NCBI RefSeq assembly: GCF_003025555.1
Contig: NZ_PYMH01000012.1
Span: 1 to 64,000 of the forward strand
Length of the DNA stretch: 64,000 nt
DNA from: Photobacterium lutimaris
GTDB lineage: Bacteria; Pseudomonadota; Gammaproteobacteria; Enterobacterales; Vibrionaceae
Direction: 5' to 3'
In this document: positions 7,972-16,254 of the stretch, piece by piece
Layout of the letters: every line of letters begins with the position of its first letter
Position numbering within the stretch: position 1 is the first letter of the stretch
The notes under the pieces: generated by a model
Databases searched by the model: none
What the model saw: the letters and a program-made list of their open reading frames with translations, nothing else
What the model was told of the DNA's origin: nothing
Program-made: the position numbers and the translations under genes

Positions 7972-8475
7972 TTATCGCCTAGAATTACCTATCAACTGAA
8001 GCTTGGTAACTTTATAGGTGTCAAAATTAAGTTTCAGCAAAGGTAGCGGAGCTCCTCCGCTTACTTCGCAGGAGTGGCAGTTTGCTACCAGCCAGCAGGT
8101 GATAAAATCCAGCAACTGATCTATATCGTAGTCGGCTGGTTTGCGTATCGCACACTCCCAAACAACCAGCACACGCCATCCGTGAGCTTTAAGCCAGTGC
8201 GTTGAGAGTTTGTCACGTAGTCGATTCGCCCTGAATTTTGCCAGCCAGAATTTTTTGTTCTTCTTCGGAAAGGTAAAACGAGAACAACCACTATGCGCAT
8301 GCCAGAAGCAACCGTGGACAAAAATCACTGCCTTATACTTGGGAAAAACCAGATCTGGCCTCCCCTTTAGCTTCCGGTCATGCATGCGGTATCGAAAGCC
8401 TCTAGCGAATAGCAGCTTTCTGAGGAAAACTTCGAGTTTGGTATCCCGAGAGCAGAACAACGACATATCCGGCAT
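7972..8475 (-). CDS. vsr: Very short patch repair (Vsr) endonuclease
   Basis: 167 residues; nicks next to the T of T:G mismatches that arise when 5-methylcytosine deaminates, which starts very short patch repair. Family features are clear: DTKLEVFLRKLL with E15, GFRYRMHDRKLKGRPD with catalytic D41, and VHGCFWH with H59. The 18-residue spacing from D41 to H59 equals that of D51-H69 in the E. coli enzyme, and the intercalating F57-W58 are present. The N-terminus is about 10 residues shorter than in E. coli. AGAGG lies upstream of the ATG at 8475. It is close to the cytosine methyltransferase whose mutational damage it would repair, but unusually a small opposite-strand gene separates them. Confidence 0.9.
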   Translation of the reverse strand: MPDMSLFCSRDTKLEVFLRKLLFARGFRYRMHDRKLKGRPDLVFPKYKAVIFVHGCFWHAHSGCSRFTFPKKNKKFWLAKFRANRLRDKLSTHWLKAHGWRVLVVWECAIRKPADYDIDQLLDFITCWLVANCHSCEVSGGAPLPLLKLNFDTYKVTKLQLIGNSRR

Positions 8476-8720
8476 GGTCGTGCCTCTATAGTTTATCTAC
8501 TTCAGTTACAGTTATAGGCTCTTTAGAGCACGCTCTCAAAAGCAATTTGATAGATGTTATAAACACCAACCCAACCCCGACCGCACAAATCCCCAACATC
8601 CCAGAATAATCTTCCTAACAATTGAAGTTTTATAGTGATTACCCCCACGATATTGGTGAGCAGATCAAGGTTAATTCAGCCAGTTCACGTAATATGAGTG
8701 GCATAACGGAGGTGCTTTAA
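8476..8720. other. Right boundary of the island
   Basis: Non-coding, A/T-rich spacer between the vsr gene and the first core gene. I see no tRNA, direct repeat or integrase to mark the exact junction. The ribosome-binding site of the peptidase (GGAGG) is near 8710. Confidence 0.4.
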
Positions 8721-9827
8721 ATGGCAAATATCAATCAGGACCGTCTGGTCCAACACTTTATTGAACTGGTTAAAATCGACAGTGAGTCGCGCAACGAGAA
8801 AGCAATTGCCGAGACACTGGCCGAGCAGCTAGGTGAAATGGGCTTTGACGTACAAAAGCTTGCTGTTCCTGCTGAGATCTCCAATGGCTTCAACATCTAC
8901 GCCAAACTTGAAGGCAAGCAGGAAGGCACTATCCTGCTGAGCTGCCACATGGATACGGTGACGCCGGGTAACGGCATCGAGCCAATCATCGAAGACGGTA
9001 TCATCCGCTCGAAAGGCGATACTATTCTAGGCGGCGATGACAAATCAGGTATCGCAGCCATTATGGAAGCAGTGCGCTCTATCAAGGCTGACGGTGCAGA
9101 GCACCAGACTATCGAGCTGGCGTTCACTGTCTATGAAGAAGGCGGCCTGCACGGTTCGCAGAACTTCGACATGAGCAAAGTTGAGTCGCTAACCGGTATC
9201 GTATTCGATTCTGGCGGCCCTATCGGTACTATCATCACGACGGCACCGGGACAGCAGAACCTCAAGGTAAACATCACTGGCAAACCAGCCCACGCCGGTC
9301 TTGCGCCGGAAGAAGGGATCAACGCCCTGACCGTTGCAGCTGATGCGATCACCAACATGAAGCTATCTCGTATCGACGAGGAAACCACTGCAAACATCGG
9401 TGTGGTGAACGGCGGCCAGGCGACGAACATCGTTATGCCTGAACTGTTTATCGAAGCAGAAGCACGCTCGCTGAATGACGACAAGCTGAAAGCACAAGTC
9501 GACCACATGGTGAGCACGTTTGAAGCTGCTGCTGAGAAGCACGGCGCACAAATCAATATTGCATCTACGCGTGCTTACAATGCATACCGCATTGCCGACA
9601 ATGACTCGCATGTTGAGCAGATCAAAGCCGCTTTCGAAGCCAATGGCATCGAGCCTATGACCAAGCCAACTGGCGGCGGTAGCGATGCAAATATCTTCAA
9701 CAGCAAAGGCCTGAAGACGGTGAACCTGTCTACCGGTATGGCGAAGGTGCACACGACGGAAGAGTTCATCAAAATTGATGACATGGTAGAGATCACCAAG
9801 TTCTTGTATACCTACCTGACACGCTAA
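8721..9827 (+). CDS. M20-family metallopeptidase, peptidase T-like
   Basis: 368 residues; predicted cytosolic di-zinc aminopeptidase acting on short peptides. M20 signatures are present: LLSCHMDTVTPG (zinc His and catalytic Asp), LGGDDKSGIA (bridging Asp), YEEGGLHGS (general-base Glu pair) and a final VHTTEEF with the last zinc His. Residues about 175-285 look like the lid/dimerisation domain. It is shorter than E. coli PepT (about 408) and closer in length to the Bacillus YqjE type, so I call it peptidase T-like and do not assign pepT. GGAGG precedes the ATG. It stands alone, first core gene after the island. Confidence 0.85.
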   Translation: MANINQDRLVQHFIELVKIDSESRNEKAIAETLAEQLGEMGFDVQKLAVPAEISNGFNIYAKLEGKQEGTILLSCHMDTVTPGNGIEPIIEDGIIRSKGDTILGGDDKSGIAAIMEAVRSIKADGAEHQTIELAFTVYEEGGLHGSQNFDMSKVESLTGIVFDSGGPIGTIITTAPGQQNLKVNITGKPAHAGLAPEEGINALTVAADAITNMKLSRIDEETTANIGVVNGGQATNIVMPELFIEAEARSLNDDKLKAQVDHMVSTFEAAAEKHGAQINIASTRAYNAYRIADNDSHVEQIKAAFEANGIEPMTKPTGGGSDANIFNSKGLKTVNLSTGMAKVHTTEEFIKIDDMVEITKFLYTYLTR

Positions 9828-9852
9828 ACTATACCGCAAAACCACAGCGCTA

Positions 9853-9876
9853 AAGAGGAAGGTCAGCCTTCCTCTT
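9853..9876 (+). terminator. Hairpin after the peptidase gene
   Basis: Perfect 10-bp stem AAGAGGAAGG / CCTTCCTCTT with a 4-base loop, 25 bases after the stop. The tail is poor in T, so termination may be weak. Confidence 0.5.
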
Positions 9877-10283
9877 CATCCCTTAAAAGCATACCGCATC
9901 ACGATTCATCTCCCGCGCATAATTGCTCATTTTTGCCACCATCCGTAAAAATCACGACTGCATGAAGAAAATTCATGATATAAACCAAAAATCTACGATT
10001 TTTTCATCACTGAGAGCAACCAGTCACTCCTCCTTTATCTCACTTATTGTTAAGTTGTTATTTTTCATGATCTTATGCTTAGTGGGCGCCGAGCTGTATC
10101 GATATAGCCTCTTCGTGACCTCCCAGACTAAAAGTTACAAAAGGTGATCTTAGTCCAACAAATTTGACGCAGGGATCTTATTTCAATTTGCGAAAATTGT
10201 TCCATTTTTTGCCCATCTTGAAAAAAACTGATATGCCCATAACGAAACCAATCGCATTTTTTATACCTGCCAGATCCCGAAAC
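9877..10283. other. A/T-rich stretch without a convincing gene
   Basis: About 400 bases upstream of the XRE regulator. A short frame (ATG at 9962, stop at 10147, 61 codons) would encode one hydrophobic segment (LIVKLLFFMILCLVG) but has no ribosome-binding site. The rest is probably promoter DNA for the regulator. Confidence 0.4.
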
Positions 10284-10302
10284 GATTGTTATCAGTACAA
10301 TC
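10284..10302. promoter_or_regulatory. Inverted repeat upstream of XRE regulator, candidate operator
   Basis: GATTGT-TATCAGT-ACAATC, perfect 6-bp arms around a 7-base spacer, 62 bases before the regulator's start. XRE/cI-type repressors commonly bind such sites at their own promoters. Autoregulation is inferred. Confidence 0.4.
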
Positions 10303-10363
10303 AATATGACATTTAAGAATGCGTTTTTGCATCAGACAATTTTTCAGCAGGAAGCTAGTGAGT

Positions 10364-11002
10364 ATGGAATATTTAGAACGAATTAAGCGTTTAGCTAAAA
10401 TCCAAGGGATCAGCCAAAAGCAACTGGGCGAAGCCCTTGACCTTCAGCAAGGTACAATGAGCCGTAAGCTGTCTGGTAAATACGGTATTGAAGTTCGTGA
10501 GCTGGAGAAAATTGCCGAGGCACTGAGCACGTCAATCAGCTATTTGCTAACTGGACAAGTGGATACTGGTACCCAGGCTACAACAACGATCAACAACAGC
10601 GTTGACCAAGGTACCACCAGCACCTACATCCCAATCATTCACCGCAAAGACTTCATGTCTTTTCGCAGCGGCGCTTCGGTGGATGTGATCAGCAAGCGTG
10701 CTATCCCACAGCACCTACTGCGTGAAGACTGCTTGGGCCTGTTAGTCGATAACGAAAACATTTCGCAGTGTGCGCCTGTGGGTAGCTATGCCCTTGCTAC
10801 CAAAACCGCTATTTACCAACCGAAACAGCCGGTATTCGCCTCTGTACGGGGTAGCGAACCTGATTTCTACCACATGACGCAGCTGGCTGACGGTGTCGTA
10901 TTTTCAACGTCACAACCGGATTTCCCGAACTTGTTCGTCAACAACGGTGAGTTCCAGATCCACGGTTACATCATCCAGTCAGACTGGGCTTACGACCGTT
11001 AA
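10364..11002 (+). CDS. XRE-family transcriptional regulator with S24/LexA-like C-terminal domain
   Basis: 212 residues. Residues about 3-60 form a cI/XRE helix-turn-helix (LAKIQGISQKQLGEALDLQQ, then GTMSRKLSGK). After a Thr/Gln-rich linker, residues about 95-212 resemble the S24/LexA-like fold found in phage repressors, but I cannot point to an intact Ser-Lys catalytic pair, so self-cleavage is doubtful. I chose the ATG at 10364, with AGGAAG upstream, over an in-frame ATG at 10319 that lacks a binding site. It stands alone in core DNA, not in a prophage; regulated genes unknown. Confidence 0.75.
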   Translation: MEYLERIKRLAKIQGISQKQLGEALDLQQGTMSRKLSGKYGIEVRELEKIAEALSTSISYLLTGQVDTGTQATTTINNSVDQGTTSTYIPIIHRKDFMSFRSGASVDVISKRAIPQHLLREDCLGLLVDNENISQCAPVGSYALATKTAIYQPKQPVFASVRGSEPDFYHMTQLADGVVFSTSQPDFPNLFVNNGEFQIHGYIIQSDWAYDR

Positions 11003-11036
11003 TCACAGGTAGGATCCCCCCTGTTGATTATGCCAG

Positions 11037-11064
11037 TTTGGCGGCGTGACAACACGCCGCCAAA
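11037..11064 (+). terminator. Strong hairpin after XRE regulator
   Basis: Perfect 12-bp stem TTTGGCGGCGTG / CACGCCGCCAAA with loop ACAA, 34 bases after the stop codon. No T run follows, so it may act as an RNA 3'-end stabiliser rather than a strict intrinsic terminator. Confidence 0.55.
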
Positions 11065-11071
11065 ACATATA

Positions 11072-11172
11072 CCAAGCTGAGTAATATTCTGCTCTTTCAG
11101 CCAGAATAAAAAGGGACAGAGACAAGCCACTTGATTGCTGGTGTATCCCAAAAGACTATTGTTCAGTTTGGT
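11072..11172. repeat. Decayed copies of a dispersed palindromic element
   Basis: CCAAGCTGAGTAATATTC at the left and TTCAGTTTGGTATTA at the right match the two halves of the intact palindrome at 34730-34754. About 65 bases of unrelated sequence separate them. The arrangement suits a degenerated miniature element or two partial copies. Confidence 0.5.
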
Positions 11173-11200
11173 ATTAGAATAGGAAGCACTCAGATAATGG

Positions 11201-11731
11201 ATGTTTGCTATGCCTAAGATTATTGTCGCCTCGACCAACCCCGCCAAAATTTCAGCGGTTGAAGACGCCTTCAGCCACACCTTTCCCGATCACCCGTTTA
11301 CGATTGAGGGGATCAGCGTCGACAGCGGAGTCCGCGATCAGCCAATGTGCGCAGACGAAACCTTGCAGGGTGCAAGGAACCGCGTAAGCAATGCCCGGCA
11401 AGCGGTACCGGAGGCTGACTATTATGTAGGACTCGAAGCGGGTATCGACGGACCTTTTACGTTTGCCTGGATGGTGATAGAAAGTGGCGAAACCCGCGGC
11501 GAAGCCCGCTCAGCGTCACTACCGCTTCCACCACTGGCCCTGGAAAAACTACACCAAGGCGAAGAGCTGGGTGATGTGATGGACGACATGTTCAACCAGA
11601 CCAACATCAAACAAAAAGGCGGCGCGATTGCGATGCTAACCAACCATCTGCTCAGCCGTAGCTCGGTCTACCAGCAGGCATTGATCTTGGCACTCATCCC
11701 GTTTATTCATCCGGCATTATTTTCTAAATAA
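11201..11731 (+). CDS. yjjX: Inosine/xanthosine triphosphatase
   Basis: 176 residues; hydrolyses non-canonical purine nucleotides such as ITP and XTP, keeping them out of DNA and RNA. Recognised by the YjjX/NTPase pattern: IIVASTNPAKI at the start, a VDSGVRDQP segment, GARNRV, the YYVGLEAGID block, GEARSASLPLP and a final SRSSVYQQALILAL, all close to E. coli YjjX. The start is taken at 11201; an ATG three codons later is also possible and neither has a strong binding site. Neighbours trpR and slt are also next to yjjX in E. coli, though here yjjX converges on trpR. Confidence 0.92.
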   Translation: MFAMPKIIVASTNPAKISAVEDAFSHTFPDHPFTIEGISVDSGVRDQPMCADETLQGARNRVSNARQAVPEADYYVGLEAGIDGPFTFAWMVIESGETRGEARSASLPLPPLALEKLHQGEELGDVMDDMFNQTNIKQKGGAIAMLTNHLLSRSSVYQQALILALIPFIHPALFSK

Positions 11732-11766
11732 AAAAAGCCCCCAGAACGTGTGTTCTGGGGGCTTGT
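11731..11766. terminator. Bidirectional terminator between yjjX and trpR
   Basis: Thirteen-pair stem AAGCCCCCAGAAC / GTTCTGGGGGCTT with loop GTGT. On the minus strand a T7 run follows, so it is strongest for trpR; it also lies directly after the yjjX stop. Confidence 0.9.
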
Positions 11767-11791
11767 TCATTATATGCAAGTAGGCAATAAC

Positions 11792-12109
11792 TCAGCTCTT
11801 GGGGCTCTGCTCTTTTAGCAGCGTGGATAGCCACACCTTGATATCATCATCATGGTGCTTGAGCTCGTTGGAGCCCCGAGTGATGGTTGCGACCCCAACG
11901 CCCAACAGTTCACTTATCTTACGTTGGCTACGCTCGCCATTGAGCAGTTCATGCAGAATATTGACCCGGGAAAGTAACACCGACCGCTCATCGGGCGTGA
12001 GTAACAGCCTCAACAAAGTATCGTCTTTATGCTCTGTTGTTGCCTGGCGTAAAATATCAACCACCTGTTGCCACTCGGTAAATTCCGGGGTTTCTTGAAT
12101 ATTCGGCAT
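11792..12109 (-). CDS. trpR: Trp operon repressor
   Basis: 105 residues, usual TrpR length. When bound to L-tryptophan the dimer binds trp operators and represses tryptophan synthesis and its own gene. The family core is evident: LLLTPDERSVLLSRVNIL, ELLNGERSQRKISELLGVGVATITRGSNELK, the latter holding the helix-turn-helix. It is read leftward from a 84-base gap after slt that contains a trp operator, so it has its own promoter even if some slt transcripts read through. Confidence 0.96.
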   Translation of the reverse strand: MPNIQETPEFTEWQQVVDILRQATTEHKDDTLLRLLLTPDERSVLLSRVNILHELLNGERSQRKISELLGVGVATITRGSNELKHHDDDIKVWLSTLLKEQSPKS

Positions 12110-12125
12110 GTCATCCTCATTTGAT

Positions 12126-12143
12126 GTACTCGTTCTCGAGTAC
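12126..12143. promoter_or_regulatory. trp operator of trpR
   Basis: GTACTCGTTCTCGAGTAC is a near-perfect palindrome matching the known TrpR operator pattern GTACTAGTT-AACTAGTAC. It ends 16 bases before the trpR start; a possible -10 (TAGAAT) lies just upstream of it. This supports autorepression, as known for E. coli trpR. Confidence 0.85.
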
Positions 12144-12192
12144 TGATTCTATCCCTTTAGCCACCGACAACCTAGCCCTTGAATCAAAAAAG

Positions 12193-14148
12193 CTAATACT
12201 GGGTGTTAATCTCATTCTCTGTCAGCAATGGCACCGGTGTTTGGGTCAAGTCGCCGTAATAGATTTCAAACATCAGTATATTCTGGACATACCCCCGGGT
12301 TTCATTGAACGGAATTGCCTCGATAAAGGCGTAAACATCCAGCCGGCCGTCCGTACCATTACGCCAGCGTGTCACGCGGCTCGGCCCCGCATTATAGGCG
12401 GCAAAGGCAAAAATACGGTTGTTATCATATTGCTCGAGCATCATTTTCAAATAGCCGCTACCAAGGCGAATATTCACGCCGGGATCAAACAGGCTGCTTT
12501 TACCCTCATAATTACGCCCCAGCTTCTTAGCTGTTTCTTTGGCCGTGGCGGGCATCAGCTGCATCAGTCCACGGGCACCAACTGGCGAAATGGCCTCGAT
12601 ATTGAGTGCGCTCTCTTGACGAGCCAGTGCCATCATAGTGGTAACCGGCAATTCACGTTTCTTGCTGAAGAAATCAAACCACCATTTATGGGCAACCGGA
12701 AAGCGTAGTTCAATGTAATCCCATAACTGGCCGGAGATTGTCGCCTGTACCGCAAGATGGTGCCATTTATTGGTCGCCGCATAGGCAGCCAAGGTCACGA
12801 TTTTGTCGTTATCCAACCCTCTTAACAAGTAATGCCATTCGCGGTTGGCCGCCAGCAGTTTATCCACGGCAATAAGCTCTTTGATCCGCGCAAGAGCCAG
12901 TGCATATTCCTCTATATCAGCCTGATAATTACCCGCGGTCTTTACCGGATAGGTAATCGGCTTGCCCAGTACTGTCGCCGCCGCGGCACTGTAGAAGTCA
13001 CGCTGGCCCAAGATCTGGGTGTACTTGTCCGTCGCCAGCTCTTTGTTGCCTTCACGCTCAGCCAAGCGTGCCTGCCAGAACGTCCAGCGCGTGCTTTGTT
13101 TGGCCTTATCAGGCAAACGGTTGACCCACACCTCAACCTCATCCCACTTATCTTCCCGCATTGCCTGACGAATACGGCGCTCGAGCAAGTTAATATTGGT
13201 GGTTTTCGCCAATGCGTTATCACGCCACTTCTGCAGTTTTTCATCATCGGTTGCCATTAGTCGGCTAGCAGTATAATCAGCTAGCGACTGACGTTTGGCT
13301 TCGTCAAAATGCTGGCCCTGTACCGTTTTGTGGTACTGTTTCACCGCTTCTTTGATATCGCTGTGCACCAGCTTTTTGTAGGCCAGTACCGCAAGGTTCT
13401 GATTTAACGGGGTGACTTTGCTGCGCTTGGAAAAAGCGGCGACACCTTGCGGTTTGTCGTAAAGATCGAGCACTAACTTACCGGATTGCTTACTCTTGGC
13501 ACCTAGCTGCTTGTTGAGATAATTGAGCCGTGCACGATTACCTTCGGCATATACCAACAACATACGATCCAAAATAAGCGCATCGGTCCGCTTACCCGCC
13601 TTTTGCCAAGTATTGAGCAGCGGATCGCACGCATCATGGGTCGACTTACCGGTCAGCCAGAGGGTCTTCGCCCCTTGCCAAGCCACATCCTTGTTGCCCA
13701 GCTTGCTCTGGGCGTAATAGTAATGACAGCGCAGCACCTGGCTGCGTGGGGGCAGTGGCTGCACCTCAACAAAGTTCTGCCAGCGCTCGGTGGTTGCCAG
13801 ATGGGTCAGGTAACGATCCTTGACCGTGGTACTGAATGGCAGGGCGGTATATTGTTCGATGAATGCCTCAACCTCGCTGGGTGATTTGGCATACAGGGTT
13901 TGAATAAACTCGCGATAATCAAGATAAGGCGTCAATGGATAGTCATCCAACTTACGACGCAACGCCTTGTAGGCGGCTTCATCTTTTTCCTCAAGGGATA
14001 CTTGAGCCTGCTCATACCATTCACGCTGCTGCTCCAGCGTCGATGCCCGCATTAAAGGCGACATCAGCAAGCCAACAAACAGCACCAGACCTGAAAATAC
14101 TTTGATGTTTTTATTGCTAAACACAGCACCCTTCCATTCGTTGCCCAT
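12193..14148 (-). CDS. slt: Soluble lytic murein transglycosylase
   Basis: 651 residues; periplasmic enzyme that cleaves glycan strands of peptidoglycan with formation of 1,6-anhydromuramic ends. An N-terminal hydrophobic segment (VFSGLVLFVGLLMSPLM, about 17-33) is a signal peptide ending before STLEQQ. A long alpha-helical U domain follows. The C-terminal catalytic domain has MALARQESALNIEAISPVGA with catalytic Glu, then GLMQLMPATAK and FAFAAYNAGPSRV, standard for Slt70. It is upstream of trpR in the same direction, as in E. coli (slt-trpR). Confidence 0.95.
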   Translation of the reverse strand: MGNEWKGAVFSNKNIKVFSGLVLFVGLLMSPLMRASTLEQQREWYEQAQVSLEEKDEAAYKALRRKLDDYPLTPYLDYREFIQTLYAKSPSEVEAFIEQYTALPFSTTVKDRYLTHLATTERWQNFVEVQPLPPRSQVLRCHYYYAQSKLGNKDVAWQGAKTLWLTGKSTHDACDPLLNTWQKAGKRTDALILDRMLLVYAEGNRARLNYLNKQLGAKSKQSGKLVLDLYDKPQGVAAFSKRSKVTPLNQNLAVLAYKKLVHSDIKEAVKQYHKTVQGQHFDEAKRQSLADYTASRLMATDDEKLQKWRDNALAKTTNINLLERRIRQAMREDKWDEVEVWVNRLPDKAKQSTRWTFWQARLAEREGNKELATDKYTQILGQRDFYSAAAATVLGKPITYPVKTAGNYQADIEEYALALARIKELIAVDKLLAANREWHYLLRGLDNDKIVTLAAYAATNKWHHLAVQATISGQLWDYIELRFPVAHKWWFDFFSKKRELPVTTMMALARQESALNIEAISPVGARGLMQLMPATAKETAKKLGRNYEGKSSLFDPGVNIRLGSGYLKMMLEQYDNNRIFAFAAYNAGPSRVTRWRNGTDGRLDVYAFIEAIPFNETRGYVQNILMFEIYYGDLTQTPVPLLTENEINTQY

Positions 14149-14512
14149 CTTGATTCAGGTCAATCAACCTGTGTGCTTTATTGCATATAAACGCTATCTC
14201 TACAAGCCTCTGCCACCAGCAAAATCGCCACCATGCCAAAAAGGCAACCCATTATTGAGCGTAATACCAATTTGCACATTTTAATAATGACAATTTCCTT
14301 CCTCGCTATTGCGGTCCAAACATCGAGCCATGCAGCACAACGGAAAATTAACAGAGCGATATTGCAAAGAAATAACGCAGGTAGCACAAAGATACGTACT
14401 GAGTGGTACCTTAACGCTCACTTGGGGCACTAATTATGAACATTGCTGTTAAACTTGTGTCCAGAACAGGTAAAATACCCCCTTTCATTTAGTTTAGAGA
14501 TCGCAAACGGAT
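14149..14512. other. Divergent promoter region between slt and ettA
   Basis: 364 bases. A reading frame on the minus strand here encodes hydrophobic segments but starts without a ribosome-binding site and is not credible. Promoters for slt (leftward) and ettA (rightward) must lie here; none is clear enough to mark. Confidence 0.4.
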
Positions 14513-16180
14513 ATGGCTGAATACGTCTATACCATGTCGCGCGTGGGTAAAATCGTCCCACCAAAGCGTCAAATCCTAAAAGATATTTCATTGAGCTTCT
14601 TCCCTGGTGCAAAAATTGGTGTGTTGGGCCTGAACGGTTCGGGTAAATCAACCCTACTGCGCATCATGGCGGGTATCGATACCGATATCGAAGGTGAAGC
14701 TCGTCCACAAACAGGCTTGAAGGTAGGCTACCTACCTCAGGAGCCGGTACTGGACGAAGAGAAAACCGTACGTGAAATCGTTGAAGAGTCTGTGGCTGAT
14801 GTTAAACATGCTCTTACTCGTCTAGATGCTGTCTATGCGGCTTACGCAGAACCTGATGCAGACTTCGATGTGCTGGCCAAAGAGCAAGGCGAACTTGAAG
14901 CGCTAATCGAAACCAAAGATGGCCACAACCTAGACATGCAGCTTGAGCGTGCGGCTGATGCCCTGCGCCTGCCTGAGTGGGATGCGAAAATCCAACATCT
15001 GTCAGGTGGTGAGCGTCGCCGTGTTGCAATCTGTCGTCTGCTACTCGACAAGCCAGACATGCTGCTACTTGATGAGCCAACTAACCACCTTGATGCTGAA
15101 TCTGTGGCTTGGCTTGAGCACTTCCTGGTTGATTACAGTGGCACCGTTGTGGCGATCACCCACGACCGTTATTTCCTTGATAACGCTGCAGGCTGGATCT
15201 TGGAACTTGACCGTGGTGAAGGTATTCCATGGGAAGGTAACTACACATCTTGGCTAGAGCAGAAAGATGCCCGTCTAAAGCAGGAATCATCTCAAGAGCA
15301 AGCACGCCAGAAAACCATCGCCAAAGAGCTAGAGTGGGTTCGTCAGAATCCGAAAGGCCGTCAGGCGAAATCAAAAGCCCGTATGGCGCGCTTTGAAGAG
15401 CTAAACACCAGCGATCACCAAAAGCGTAATGAAACCAACGAACTGTTCATCCCGCCAGGTGAGCGTTTGGGTGACAAAGTCATCGATGTAACGAGCCTAA
15501 CCAAATCATACGGTGATCGTGTTCTTATTGATGACCTGTCATTCAGCATGCCTAAGGGTGCGATTGTTGGCATCATTGGTGCAAATGGTGCCGGTAAATC
15601 AACCCTATTCAAGATGTTGAGCGGTGCTGAGCAACCTGACTCTGGCACCATTGATATGGGTACTACCGTAAGCCTAGCTTCTGTTGATCAGTTCCGTGAC
15701 AGCATGAACGACAACAACACCGTGTATCAGGAAATTTCTGAAGGCTCGGAAATTATCCGTATCAACAACTACGAAGTCCCTGCTCGTGCATACGTATCGC
15801 GCTTCAACTTCCGTGGTAGTGATCAGCAAAAACGCATTGGTGATTTGTCGGGTGGTGAGCGTAACCGTGTTCACTTGGCGAAGCTTCTGAAAGCGGGCGG
15901 TAACGTACTGCTACTCGATGAACCAACCAATGACCTTGACGTCGAGACGCTTCGTGCACTAGAAGAAGCACTGCTTGAGTTCCCGGGCTGTGCCATGGTG
16001 ATCTCGCACGACCGTTGGTTCCTTGACCGTATCGCGACCCACATTCTTGACTACCGTGACGAAGGCCAGGTTAACTTCTTCGAAGGTAACTACACCGAAT
16101 ACACGGATTGGCTGAAGAAAACACTGGGCGCGCAAGCGGCTGAGCCACACCGTATCAAGTACAAGCGTATTGCTAAGTAA
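14513..16180 (+). CDS. ettA: Energy-dependent translational throttle protein EttA (ABC-F ATPase)
   Basis: 555 residues, same as E. coli EttA. Soluble protein with two ABC ATPase domains and no membrane part; it binds the ribosomal E site and gates the first peptide bond according to the ATP/ADP ratio. Visible: Walker A GLNGSGKST (about 40) and GANGAGKST (about 360), signatures LSGGERRRVA and LSGGERNRVH, Walker B LLLDEPTNHLD and LLLDEPTNDLD. Between them is the charged linker/arm region with the PtIM segment. ATG at 14513, with ACGGA close upstream. Confidence 0.96.
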   Translation: MAEYVYTMSRVGKIVPPKRQILKDISLSFFPGAKIGVLGLNGSGKSTLLRIMAGIDTDIEGEARPQTGLKVGYLPQEPVLDEEKTVREIVEESVADVKHALTRLDAVYAAYAEPDADFDVLAKEQGELEALIETKDGHNLDMQLERAADALRLPEWDAKIQHLSGGERRRVAICRLLLDKPDMLLLDEPTNHLDAESVAWLEHFLVDYSGTVVAITHDRYFLDNAAGWILELDRGEGIPWEGNYTSWLEQKDARLKQESSQEQARQKTIAKELEWVRQNPKGRQAKSKARMARFEELNTSDHQKRNETNELFIPPGERLGDKVIDVTSLTKSYGDRVLIDDLSFSMPKGAIVGIIGANGAGKSTLFKMLSGAEQPDSGTIDMGTTVSLASVDQFRDSMNDNNTVYQEISEGSEIIRINNYEVPARAYVSRFNFRGSDQQKRIGDLSGGERNRVHLAKLLKAGGNVLLLDEPTNDLDVETLRALEEALLEFPGCAMVISHDRWFLDRIATHILDYRDEGQVNFFEGNYTEYTDWLKKTLGAQAAEPHRIKYKRIAK

Positions 16181-16205
16181 TTAACTTACCGTTCGCCAGA
16201 GACCA

Positions 16206-16235
16206 AAAGGGCTGCATGATGCAGCCCTTTCTTTT
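16206..16235. terminator. Terminator between ettA and radA
   Basis: Eleven-bp stem AAAGGGCTGCA / TGCAGCCCTTT with a 3-base loop and a following CTTTT on the plus strand. It sits between two convergent genes and can serve both. Confidence 0.85.
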
Positions 16236-16254
16236 ACCTATCGTTTAAACCAAT

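Noticed and set aside
8476..8720. Attachment site or tRNA marking the island's right end
   Set aside because: No tRNA fragment, integrase gene or matching direct repeat could be found in the window.
9962..10147. Small membrane protein gene
   Set aside because: There is one hydrophobic segment but no ribosome-binding site and no neighbour link; it could be chance in A/T-rich DNA.
14178..14387. Minus-strand hydrophobic ORF between slt and ettA
   Set aside because: Non-ATG start without ribosome-binding site, in a divergent promoter region, and no recognisable family.
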